This document shows, one piece after another, positions 1 through 6,816 of a stretch of 10,912 bases of DNA; the stretch's first letter is position 1, and every line of letters begins with the position of its first letter. The stretch comes from Bacteroidota bacterium (lineage in GTDB: Bacteria > Bacteroidota > Bacteroidia > Cytophagales > Cyclobacteriaceae), in NCBI GenBank assembly GCA_003242315.1, contig QGUY01000129.1, positions 1 through 10,912 of the forward strand. Reading direction: 5' to 3'. Below the pieces are notes generated by a model that saw only the letters and a list, made by a program, of their open reading frames with translations, ran no database searches and was not told the origin of the DNA. The translations under genes and the position numbers were made by a program.

Positions 1-80
1 TAAAACAGATTTTGTCTTTCCACCTGGAATTCAATTTCTCTATTTTTCCCGTGTTGATCTGTTCCATAACGTTGATACAC

Positions 81-1004
81 TTACGATGTAACCTGGGCCT
101 TCCACTGATCGCGAAGCTGATGACCGCGGTTAACGATATAAATTCCGGCAATCGTGAGAGCGATCGCAATCCCCATCGTGACGTTAAGCTTTTCGTCCAG
201 TATTACCCATCCCAGGATCACGGCGATAATGGGATTGACATACGCATACAACGATACGATCATTATCGGCAAATGACGCAGCGCATACAGGTAGCAACTG
301 AACGCGACGATCGATCCGAAGACAACGAGGTAGATCATTGGCAGTGCTACATCGGATGTCCAGGTCACTGAAGACAGGTCGTCGAAAGCCAGACTGAAGG
401 GAATCAGCCATATTCCTCCCGAGAACATTTGGATCGCTACATTCATGAGCACGTCCGTCTGTGTCTTCCTGTTCTTCAGCCATATGCTGCCACCTGCCCA
501 TGCGATGATCGCAACAAACGTAGCGATGATTCCGAGCATGTATCCCGTGTTTGAGAATTGCGCGAGGTCTTCCGCGAAGATGGTGCTGATGCCCGCGAAT
601 CCCAGCATTGCACCGACGAAGATTGGGATGTTCGGTCGTTCACCTGTATTGATGGCGAGACTGATAAGGATCACCATCATTGGCTCCAGCGAGCAAATCA
701 CCGCGGCAATTCCGCTCGGTATATGAACTTCTGCCCACGCTACCAGACCATTGCCAAGCGAGATCATGAAAAAGCCTGCTACGGATTGATACCAAATGTC
801 TTTCCGTGAGGGCAATTTTGCCTTGCGGCCAATGAGCAGGAATGCCAGGAGCAATCCACCCGCAGCGAGCTGGCGAATGACTGCAAAGAGAAATGGTGGA
901 AAGGTCTGTACACCCACACGCATGGCAAGGTAGGTAGTGCCCCATATCACACACACCGCGGCGAGCGCCAGATAAGCAGTAAGGGTCGTAATGTCTCTCT
1001 TCAC
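81..1004 (-). CDS. EamA-family (DMT superfamily) membrane transporter
   Basis: A 307-residue polytopic membrane protein with the usual length and layout of a ten-helix drug/metabolite transporter. Two EamA repeats are visible, about residues 13-143 and 154-292. The first repeat opens with the family-typical WGTTYLAMRVG (21-31). The second ends in a typical YAYVNPIIAVILGWVILDE stretch (253-271). The family exports small metabolites such as amino acids or acts in drug/metabolite efflux at the inner membrane; the substrate cannot be told from sequence. The start is a GTG at 1002-1004. The next upstream in-frame stop is at 1059-1061 and no ATG lies between them, so this start is reasonable but not certain. 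The gene is divergent from the AraC-type regulator, which could control it; that is inference. It is the only gene on the left edge, and nothing else was seen in bases 1-80. Confidence 0.9.
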   Translation of the reverse strand: MKRDITTLTAYLALAAVCVIWGTTYLAMRVGVQTFPPFLFAVIRQLAAGGLLLAFLLIGRKAKLPSRKDIWYQSVAGFFMISLGNGLVAWAEVHIPSGIAAVICSLEPMMVILISLAINTGERPNIPIFVGAMLGFAGISTIFAEDLAQFSNTGYMLGIIATFVAIIAWAGGSIWLKNRKTQTDVLMNVAIQMFSGGIWLIPFSLAFDDLSSVTWTSDVALPMIYLVVFGSIVAFSCYLYALRHLPIMIVSLYAYVNPIIAVILGWVILDEKLNVTMGIAIALTIAGIYIVNRGHQLRDQWKAQVTS

Positions 1005-1121
1005 AGTGGAATCTTTGAAGTACGCAAAACTTCCTATTAATACGTCGTTATAACAGTTTCAGTTTTGTTTATTTCGATCATATCAGTTAATATTTTAAGG
1101 GATCGAAAATCCCGAAATCGA

Positions 1122-1133
1122 TGCCATGAAGGC
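1122..1133. repeat. 12-bp direct repeat, copy 1 (TGCCATGAAGGC)
   Basis: TGCCATGAAGGC occurs here and again at 1232-1243, exactly 110 bp apart. This copy is also part of a perfect inverted repeat, ATGCC-ATGAA-GGCAT (1121-1135). Its place in a divergent promoter region next to an AraC-type regulator makes a binding site possible, but two 12-mers could also arise by chance. Confidence 0.4.
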
Positions 1134-1231
1134 ATTACGAGCGGAGCGTTCACAAAGAGCACTGGTTTCCAAGCCGCAGTTTGATAGGGGATTGCGGCGG
1201 CGATTTCATAAATTGTATGCTAGTCCTGGAT

Positions 1232-1243
1232 TGCCATGAAGGC
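1232..1243. repeat. 12-bp direct repeat, copy 2 (TGCCATGAAGGC)
   Basis: Second exact copy of the 12-mer at 1122-1133, located 24 to 35 bases before the regulator start codon. At this copy the inverted repeat is only partly kept (TGCC-ATGAA-GGCT). It could be an autoregulatory site for the downstream gene; this is inference only. Confidence 0.4.
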
Positions 1244-1266
1244 TGCATGGGTGGGTACACAGCGTT

Positions 1267-3183
1267 ATGGTCATGGAAAATGAAATCGGTCTTTCCCGCG
1301 ACGCCGCTTTTCTGAAAAAGTTAACCGAAGCGGTACGGCAAAACCTCGAGAATGAAAACTTTGGCGTAGCAGAGTTGTCGGACGCGGTGGCCATCAGCCG
1401 TTTTCAGCTTCACCGAAAACTCAAACAACTGAAGGGGCAGTCGGTAAGCCAATTCATTCGCGACATTCGGCTTCAGGAAGCGCGAAAAATGCTCGCGGCG
1501 GACGTCGGCACGGTTGCTGAAATTGCCTACCGTGTTGGATTTAGCAGTCCCAGCTACTTTTCGAAATGCTTCCACGATCACTTCGGATTTCCTCCGAATG
1601 AATCGCGCAAATACGCATCAGCTTCAGCGCAGGAGGTTGGCGCCGTGGCGCCTCCCTTAACAGCGCCGCTTGACATTTCATCAAACAGAAAAAAGAGGGT
1701 CTTCATGCTCGCCGGCGCTGTGGTATTGGCGGCGGCAATGACATTCGTTGTGTTTTACGCCTTTCGACCTGCGCCTCCACGGCAGGTCGCGCTGGCTGTG
1801 CTTCCGTTGGAAAACCTTACGGGAAGTGATGAACAAACCTACTTTGTCAGCGGGATACATGACGCACTCATTGGCCAGCTGGGACGCATCAGCGGACTGA
1901 GGGTTATTTCGAGAACATCAACGCTTCGCTATCCCTCGCGCGACATGCTATTGCAAGACATTGCGCGCGAACTTGGCGTAGATGCTATCGTTGAAGGCTC
2001 CGTTTATGGAACTGGCGACAGTGTTCGGATTCAACTTCAGTTGATTGAGGTGTTTCCCCGTGAACGACATGTGTGGGCGAAAGAATACCACGAAGACGTT
2101 CGCAGGGCGCTGACCCTGCAAAGTTCGGTTGTTCAGGATATTGCGCGTGAAATTCAAGTTTCCCTAACCGCAGAGGAGGCGAGGAACGTGATGAAGACCA
2201 GGGAAGTAGATTCCGAGTTGTATCGTGACTATCTCCGGGGGATGTATCACATCAACCAATTCAGCCTCGCGGAAGTTGAAAAAGGAATAGCCATCCTTCA
2301 GAACGCGATCGACATAGATCCTGCCGATCCGCTCCCCTGGGCAGGCCTCGCCATCGGTTACAGCGTTATTGGACATAGTCCTTCGACCATCGATCAGGCG
2401 TATTCCCGCGCAAAGTCAGCAGCGCACAAGGCAATTTCTCTTGACGAGAGTCTGCCGGAAGCCCACCTCGCCCTTGCGCTGGTAGCGCTGTATGATGAAT
2501 GGGAGTGGGAGGTAGCCGACCGCGAGTTCCAACGCGCCATCGAACTCAATCCTAGTCTCGCCGTAGCGCATACACACTACGCGTGGTACCATATGCTGTT
2601 TGGACAGCTCGACAAGATGTGGATGCATAGCAAACTTGCCGTGCAGCTCGACCCCTTCCTTTCATTGTACTCCGGGTATCTGGCAAGCCAGTATTGGTAC
2701 ACAGGCGCCAATGACCTCGCCCTTGCGGAGGTTGCGCGCGTCATGGATTTTGAACCCGATGCTGATTTCGCGCTTTTCGTTCAGGGGTCGGCATACTTAG
2801 CAAAAGGGATGATTGGCGAGGGTGTCGCTGCTCATGAAAAGGCCGCCCAGTTGTATCCAAGATGGCGATGGCTATTGCCTACTACGTACGCCATTGCCGG
2901 CCGACAAAACGATGCCATTCAAATTGCTGAGGAGATGAAAAAGAATGCCGGCGGCAACGACGCCTGGGGCTTGGCGGAGGCGTATAGTGCGCTGGGCGAC
3001 CTGGACCAGGCTTTCTACTGGCTCGAACGCGCCTATGAGAAACGCATGAGCTGGATACCGTGGATGGCCTGGAATCCCAACTTCAAGCCCCTCCAGCAAG
3101 ACGTCCGCTTTTCGGAAATGATGGAGAAGCTGAAGCTTCCTTACGGTATGCAGGCAATGAATACGCAAGCCGTTTCGCCCTAA
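1267..3183 (+). CDS. AraC-type HTH / membrane helix / TolB-like / TPR regulator
   Basis: A 638-residue multidomain protein. Residues about 15-115 form an AraC/XylS DNA-binding domain with both helix-turn-helix units (about 34-53 and 82-103, with the typical VAEIAYRVGFSSPSYFSKCF run). A charged RKKR (141-144) precedes a single hydrophobic helix (about 145-167). Next comes a TolB/FlgO-like domain (about 173-300, starting ALAVLPLENLTG), then TPR-like repeats from about 315 to 590 with repeated A-I-x-L-x-P turns (345-352, 424-430, 457-463). By analogy with CadC-like one-component regulators, the N-terminus binds DNA in the cytoplasm and the C-terminus senses something in the periplasm. Signal and targets are unknown; neighbours are the divergent transporter and the downstream lipoprotein gene. 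A second ATG at 1273 is an equally possible start. No clear Shine-Dalgarno sequence is seen. Confidence 0.88.
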   Translation: MVMENEIGLSRDAAFLKKLTEAVRQNLENENFGVAELSDAVAISRFQLHRKLKQLKGQSVSQFIRDIRLQEARKMLAADVGTVAEIAYRVGFSSPSYFSKCFHDHFGFPPNESRKYASASAQEVGAVAPPLTAPLDISSNRKKRVFMLAGAVVLAAAMTFVVFYAFRPAPPRQVALAVLPLENLTGSDEQTYFVSGIHDALIGQLGRISGLRVISRTSTLRYPSRDMLLQDIARELGVDAIVEGSVYGTGDSVRIQLQLIEVFPRERHVWAKEYHEDVRRALTLQSSVVQDIAREIQVSLTAEEARNVMKTREVDSELYRDYLRGMYHINQFSLAEVEKGIAILQNAIDIDPADPLPWAGLAIGYSVIGHSPSTIDQAYSRAKSAAHKAISLDESLPEAHLALALVALYDEWEWEVADREFQRAIELNPSLAVAHTHYAWYHMLFGQLDKMWMHSKLAVQLDPFLSLYSGYLASQYWYTGANDLALAEVARVMDFEPDADFALFVQGSAYLAKGMIGEGVAAHEKAAQLYPRWRWLLPTTYAIAGRQNDAIQIAEEMKKNAGGNDAWGLAEAYSALGDLDQAFYWLERAYEKRMSWIPWMAWNPNFKPLQQDVRFSEMMEKLKLPYGMQAMNTQAVSP

Positions 3184-3203
3184 AACCCGTGCGCGCACAT
3201 AAT

Positions 3204-3220
3204 CTAAACGCTTTGCAACA
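3204..3220. repeat. 17-bp direct repeat, copy 1 (possible operator)
   Basis: CTAAACGCTTTGCAACA lies 21 bases after the regulator stop codon. It matches the copy at 3236-3252 at 14 of 17 positions, with core TTTGCAAC. The two copies begin 32 bp apart, about three DNA turns, as expected for two protein units bound on the same DNA face. AraC-family proteins commonly bind such direct repeats, so the upstream gene product is a natural candidate binder; this is inference. Confidence 0.5.
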
Positions 3221-3235
3221 CCCGCACAGCATTTT

Positions 3236-3252
3236 CTAAACCATTTGCAACC
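3236..3252. repeat. 17-bp direct repeat, copy 2 (possible operator)
   Basis: CTAAACCATTTGCAACC is the second copy of the repeat at 3204-3220. It lies about 130 bases before the lipoprotein start codon, a plausible distance for an activator site upstream of a promoter in this gap. Confidence 0.5.
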
Positions 3253-3350
3253 TGAGGATTTACGCCCGCAGTCCCCTCTCCCCACTTTTGTCACGGGCGC
3301 TGAAAAGCCCCGGTGAGGCCCACTGACATCGTCAATCATGTTCAACAACG

Positions 3351-3364
3351 GGCGTGTGCACGCC
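3351..3364. repeat. Short inverted repeat before the lipoprotein start
   Basis: GGCGTG-TG-CACGCC is a 6-bp inverted repeat with a 2-base centre, ending 20 bases before the chosen ATG at 3385. As RNA it could form only a small hairpin (5-bp stem, 4-base loop). It may be an operator half-site pair, a leader hairpin, or chance. Confidence 0.3.
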
Positions 3365-3384
3365 TGACAAAAGACTTAAACCCC

Positions 3385-5082
3385 ATGAAAGCAAAACGTC
3401 AATTTCATTCCGTTTGGAAAATCAGCCTGATGATGGCTGCCTTGTTCCTGTTTGCCGCCGGGTGTAACGACCCGATTTCCGACAGTTCACCCGGTCCCGA
3501 TGTAGGAGGAGGCGACGACGATTGGGTCGCTGCCCTGGACGAATTGTTCTATGACGCAGGTATCATTGTTCCCAAGGATGGATCCATCCAGGATGCAGTC
3601 GATGCCGCAGAACCCGGGTCCGTGATTTATGTAGAACCTGGTCAGTACCATGAGGATGTCTCGATTAACAAGCCCGGCATCAGGCTCGTTGGTCTCACAG
3701 ACGGTGAAGGTAACCGCGTAATAATCGGTGGCCCGGGAAAAGGTGGGGTCAATTTGACCGCGGATGCCGCCGACAGTGAAATCATTAATATTCAGGATGA
3801 CAGCTCCACGCAAAACGATCTTCGAAACGATGCTGCGGGACGCAAAGGTGGAAAGAAGACCTGCAAAGTATCCCGTAAAAAAGTGACCTCGGAAATTGCG
3901 CACTATGTATTTGAAGTACGCCTGAGTGACCGTCCTTACGACATCGTGCGTCTGCACCGCGTTGTAAAGGAAGACCGGCCGAACCGTCCCGTGCGCACCC
4001 GTGGTGCCGTATTCATGCTGCACGGTGCCTCCCTGAATTTTGAATCTGTTTTTCTCTATGCAGGTACTGATTCACCTGAACCTAAGACCTCCATTTCTTA
4101 CTATCTCGCGTCGAAGGATATCGATGTGTGGGGTCTGGACTTTGCGTGGACGCTTGTGCCGCGGGAAACGACCGACTTTTCATTCATGCAGGATTGGGGT
4201 GTTGAACGCGACGCTGATCACGCGCTTGCCGGATTGTCCATCGCGCGTCTCATTCGCGGTCTCACCGGCCAGGGTGTAGGGCGACTGAATCTCCTTGGCT
4301 ACAGCTATGGTACTGGTGTAGTGTATGGAGCTGCTGGTCGCGAGACGCAGCAACATCCTATTCTTCGCCACATCAAGGGAATTATTGCACTTGATCAACT
4401 CATGAAGTTTGAGCCATGCGGAGAGACGACCGAATTGCGTACAGCAGTCTGTGCGACCGCAGCTAACCTGAAGGCACAGCTTGAGGCAGGAACGTACCAC
4501 GCATCGCAAGGTGTCCTTTTAGCAACTCTGGGAGGGCTTGCAGCTTCCGATCCTGAGGGACCTTCACCACTGCCTCCATTCGCCGGATTCACTAACTACC
4601 AGGCTGCGCTCCTTGTCGGGGCTTCGGAGGCTGCAGGGAACGTTCCCGGATGGCATTTTGTGAGTGGCAAGTTTGATGACCCGAACGTCCCAATTCCCCG
4701 CGGATTGTTGTACACACAACCCGCGCGATGGTTTAAGGCTATCGGCTCGCTGCCGCCGCACCAACCGCTGCGAACCACTTACGAAATGCGCGCTTGCGTG
4801 TGCGATGAAGAGGATGTCACCTTCGACGACTATCTCAGCGAAATCAAAGTACCGATCTTATACCTGGGTGCCGGAGGAGGATTTGGAACATACGGACACT
4901 ATAGTGCTTCACTGACAAGCAGCCTTGATATCACAAACTATACGGTGTCTATACAACCCCCTGACAAGCGCATGCTCGACTTCGGTCATGGTGATATCAC
5001 ACTTGCAGACAATGCACCGCACCTGATGTGGGAACCGCTTAGGAAATGGCTGGCATCTCACAATCGCGATGTGTTCTTCTGA
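3385..5082 (+). CDS. Lipoprotein with beta-helix-like segment and alpha/beta hydrolase domain
   Basis: A 565-residue predicted lipoprotein from the ATG at 3385. The start is chosen because it gives a proper signal peptide: basic MKAKR, a hydrophobic stretch to about 25, then AAGC with the lipidated cysteine at 27. A longer reading from GTG 3313 would bury that signal. After an acidic, Gly/Pro-rich linker (28-47), residues about 58-140 resemble the first turns of a pectin-lyase-like/DUF1565 beta-helix (IQDAVDAAEPGSVIYVEPGQY). From about 170 on there is an alpha/beta hydrolase fold with an oxyanion-type HGAS (213-216), nucleophile elbow GYSYG with Ser307, and a likely catalytic His535 in DFGHGD. 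The usual acid after the late strand (ILYLGAGGGFG, 491-501) is not evident. An esterase/lipase-like role on the cell envelope is likely; the substrate is unknown. It follows the regulator on the same strand after a 201-base gap. Confidence 0.82.
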   Translation: MKAKRQFHSVWKISLMMAALFLFAAGCNDPISDSSPGPDVGGGDDDWVAALDELFYDAGIIVPKDGSIQDAVDAAEPGSVIYVEPGQYHEDVSINKPGIRLVGLTDGEGNRVIIGGPGKGGVNLTADAADSEIINIQDDSSTQNDLRNDAAGRKGGKKTCKVSRKKVTSEIAHYVFEVRLSDRPYDIVRLHRVVKEDRPNRPVRTRGAVFMLHGASLNFESVFLYAGTDSPEPKTSISYYLASKDIDVWGLDFAWTLVPRETTDFSFMQDWGVERDADHALAGLSIARLIRGLTGQGVGRLNLLGYSYGTGVVYGAAGRETQQHPILRHIKGIIALDQLMKFEPCGETTELRTAVCATAANLKAQLEAGTYHASQGVLLATLGGLAASDPEGPSPLPPFAGFTNYQAALLVGASEAAGNVPGWHFVSGKFDDPNVPIPRGLLYTQPARWFKAIGSLPPHQPLRTTYEMRACVCDEEDVTFDDYLSEIKVPILYLGAGGGFGTYGHYSASLTSSLDITNYTVSIQPPDKRMLDFGHGDITLADNAPHLMWEPLRKWLASHNRDVFF

Positions 5083-5125
5083 GCCAAACCCAACACTCAT
5101 AGTTGGCTTAGTGGGGTCTCAAAGT

Positions 5126-5179
5126 CCCGAAGCGACCCACCCGGGTCTGCTTCCGGGGCTGGGGCCCTACACTGTTTTT
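5126..5179 (+). terminator. Bulged GC-rich hairpin plus T-run, likely terminator
   Basis: The left arm CCCGAAGCGACCC (5126-5138) pairs with GGGTC, GCTT and CGGG (5143-5157) around an ACCC loop. This gives 13 pairs with single-base bulges at 5148 and 5153. A T5 run follows at 5175-5179, about 17 bases downstream, further than in an ideal intrinsic terminator. A smaller stem, CCAAC/GTTGG (5090-5094 and 5102-5106), sits just after the lipoprotein stop. The hairpin lies between convergent genes and could end transcription from both sides; on the minus strand the following T-run is poor. Confidence 0.5.
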
Positions 5180-6043
5180 CTAAAATTTCAATGTTGCAGG
5201 AAGATACTTTGCCACCAGATCTTCATAATACGGACGAAGCTTTGGCCAGTCGGGAGGATTTGGATTTTTTGAATACAGATCGTAAGGGTTGAAAAGCTTC
5301 ACCCACTTGAACATTTCTCTGTCGTGATCATCCATCAGATGATCATACGCGTGCTCGCGGTGCTGAGCGTAGAATGAGTGATAGCGCAACATGTAGAGAG
5401 CGGGTTCAGGAAGATAATCCTTCACCATGTGGTAGACGTATTCATCGTGTCCCCACGACATGTGTACATTTCGCAAGCCGCAGTTGGGTTCATACACACC
5501 GTACTTCGTATTGTATCGCTCGTCCTTGCTGTCCGGATTGTAGGCAAAAAACTCAGGATACACGATGCGATCCGAGTGTGCACAACCTACCGGAAAAGTG
5601 TCGCCGACAACAGCCCATTGGGGTTCGCCGAAAAGACACAACACTTTCCCCATATCATGAAGCAGCCCGGTGAGCACCATCCAGTCGGGATGACCATCAG
5701 CGCGAATAGCCTCCGACGTCTGCAGCAGATGCTGGAACTGGTCAAGGTCGGTGTCAGGATCAGAATCGTCAACCAACTGGTTGAGGAATTCAAACGCATC
5801 CCATACGGGCATTTCCTTTTTGTCGAACGTCAGGTATTGCGCCTCCTTTTGAAGGACAAACTCGTACGTCTGATACGTGTGATTGAGACGATAGAATTCA
5901 CGCACCGTATCCCGCGCGGGATTATCATAATTGCGGAATTCTTCTTCGGATTTTCCGATGGCAATCGACTCAGGATCGGGATAGCGCCGGAGGAGGTCAT
6001 CTTCCCATTCTTCCAGGCTTTTCAAAGGTTGGGCGTCATTCAT
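5180..6043 (-). CDS. myo-Inositol oxygenase
   Basis: A 287-residue protein, nearly the same length as the animal enzyme (285). MIOX is a cytosolic non-haem di-iron enzyme that cleaves myo-inositol with O2 to D-glucuronate. All six metal ligands known from the human enzyme have clear equivalents: His105 (FQHLLQTSE), His129-Asp130 (GLLHDMGK), His199 (MSWGHDEY), His222 (RYHSFY) and Asp255 (FNPYDLYSK). The stretch LFGEPQWAVVGDTFPVGC (137-154) is strikingly like eukaryotic MIOX. It lies 65 bases after the HAD gene on the same strand and ends just before the convergent terminator region. A possible own promoter lies in that gap, so it may not be strictly part of the Kdo8N operon. No Shine-Dalgarno sequence is seen. 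Glucuronate could feed catabolism or a uronic-acid-containing glycan; no inositol uptake or uronate genes are in view. Confidence 0.95.
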   Translation of the reverse strand: MNDAQPLKSLEEWEDDLLRRYPDPESIAIGKSEEEFRNYDNPARDTVREFYRLNHTYQTYEFVLQKEAQYLTFDKKEMPVWDAFEFLNQLVDDSDPDTDLDQFQHLLQTSEAIRADGHPDWMVLTGLLHDMGKVLCLFGEPQWAVVGDTFPVGCAHSDRIVYPEFFAYNPDSKDERYNTKYGVYEPNCGLRNVHMSWGHDEYVYHMVKDYLPEPALYMLRYHSFYAQHREHAYDHLMDDHDREMFKWVKLFNPYDLYSKNPNPPDWPKLRPYYEDLVAKYLPATLKF

Positions 6044-6070
6044 AAGGCAAGAATTTTGCGCTGCGGTAAT

Positions 6071-6101
6071 ACAATTTACCGAAATGTCCGATCAGCACAA
6101 A
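6071..6101 (-). promoter_or_regulatory. Candidate Bacteroidota-type promoter for the MIOX gene
   Basis: On the minus strand, TTTG (6101-6098) is followed after exactly 19 bases by TAAATTGT (6078-6071). The Bacteroidota sigma factor consensus is TTTG, about 19-21 bases, TAnnTTTG. The -33 box matches fully and the -7 box matches TA and TT but not the last two positions. The ATG lies 28 bases downstream. This is a short, degenerate motif, so the call is tentative. Confidence 0.3.
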
Positions 6102-6108
6102 ATTCAAA

Positions 6109-6816
6109 TCATGGTGCCGGAGCGGGAACGATATTCAGTCCGTCCCAGGTGAAAAATGATACGGGAATTTGGTCCCTTTCCTTGAGGTAGGTCGCATAAG
6201 TCTCCGAGAACCATGCGCGTGATTGAACGACGTCATTGTAGTTTCCGTTCGTTCCCATCAGCAACTCACAGGCTTCGCGCAAGCCAGAGTTGGCACCGGA
6301 ATGCGCTGTGACATAATCGGCCAGACCTCGTTCGATAACAAATTGGGTAAAAAGAGGGCTTGATTTCCGGTTCACCATGATACGCAAGCCACACTTTTCT
6401 GCCAAGGCGAGGTCCAGTACATCATCAAAGAAGAAAGCGACCGATTCGGGAGCCAGTTTATGACTAGCAACGAAGTGTTCGAAAGCGAGCAGCTTGTTCT
6501 TCACATTAAAATATATGTTGTGCGTGTGTTCGCGCATGCCGAACTGAAACGACATGGCGTTTCGCGCTCCCGACATGAGGGCCACGATCGGCATGACGCC
6601 ATGGCGCGACCACCACGAGTACCTGAGAAGGTTCGACCCCATGGCGTCGACTTCTCCAAACGAACTGCTGCCGCTTTGATTTTTGGTACCGTCGTTGAAG
6701 ACGCCGTCCCAATCGAAGATAAATGCCCGTATTGCGGAGACTTTTGCCGCGAACTGCTCTGCGGGAACACAGAATACACCGCCCAATTCGGAGAAAATCC
6801 GGCCGACGTCTGTCAT
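6109..6816 (-). CDS. KdsC-like HAD phosphatase (probable Kdo-8-phosphate phosphatase)
   Basis: A 235-residue C0-type HAD protein resembling KdsC, which removes phosphate from Kdo-8-phosphate in the cytosol. Visible motifs are FDWDG with nucleophile Asp35 and acid/base Asp37, motif II Ser82 (ALMSGAR), motif III Lys108 (KNKLLAF) and motif IV Asp131-Asp132 (FFFDDVLD). The run ADYVTAHSGANSGLREACELL (166-186) parallels the KdsC C-terminal part. Odd points: the Gly that normally precedes the motif IV Asp pair is Phe130, and there are extra tails of about 28 residues at the N-terminus and 45 at the C-terminus, against about 188 residues for E. coli KdsC. The ATG follows the TAG of the transaldolase-CBS gene with no bases between, so translation is probably coupled. 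KdsC is assigned mainly from family plus context; the phosphatase could act on a related sugar acid phosphate. Confidence 0.8.
   Translation of the reverse strand: MTDVGRIFSELGGVFCVPAEQFAAKVSAIRAFIFDWDGVFNDGTKNQSGSSSFGEVDAMGSNLLRYSWWSRHGVMPIVALMSGARNAMSFQFGMREHTHNIYFNVKNKLLAFEHFVASHKLAPESVAFFFDDVLDLALAEKCGLRIMVNRKSSPLFTQFVIERGLADYVTAHSGANSGLREACELLMGTNGNYNDVVQSRAWFSETYATYLKERDQIPVSFFTWDGLNIVPAPAP

Larger units (their letters stand above)
1005..1266. other. Divergent intergenic region with repeats
   Basis: This gap of about 260 bases separates the transporter start from the regulator start and should hold both promoters. The left third (about 1020-1100) is AT-rich. A weak sigma70-like pair reads TTGTTT (1065-1070) and TAATAT (1088-1093) with a 17-bp spacer on the plus strand, too degenerate to call. 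An inverted repeat GCCGCA/TGCGGC (1173-1178 and 1193-1198, 14-nt loop) lies in the likely leader of the regulator gene. A 12-bp sequence occurs twice and is listed separately. No gene was found here. Confidence 0.5.

Noticed and set aside
1065..1093. sigma70-like promoter TTGTTT / TAATAT
   Set aside because: Spacing is good, but both boxes match weakly and the site is about 170 bases from the start codon in an AT-rich stretch.
3189..3198. GTGCGCGCAC palindrome after the regulator stop
   Set aside because: There is no loop and no T-run, so it is not a convincing terminator; the short alternating G/C sequence may be chance.
2872..3348. 158-codon minus-strand open frame over the end of the regulator gene
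   Set aside because: It overlaps the TPR coding region and the repeat-bearing gap and has no recognisable protein features.
3313..3384. Longer lipoprotein start at GTG 3313
   Set aside because: The ATG at 3385 gives a proper lipoprotein signal peptide directly at the N-terminus; the extension would hide it.
3421..3800. Calling the lipoprotein a pectate lyase
   Set aside because: Only the first turns of a beta-helix are present and no lyase catalytic region follows; the bulk is an alpha/beta hydrolase.
3487..4023. 178-codon minus-strand open frame inside the lipoprotein gene
   Set aside because: It is antisense to the beta-helix/hydrolase coding sequence and has no recognisable domain.
5154..5180. 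Similarity to the window end (about 10861-10893): both carry GGGGCT, GGGGCCCT and a T-rich run
   Set aside because: The match is short and low-complexity, and the second copy lies in an open coding frame, so a shared repeat element is not supported.
5378..6190. 270-codon plus-strand open frame opposite the MIOX gene
   Set aside because: It is antisense to a protein with all MIOX catalytic ligands, and its translation shows no recognisable family.
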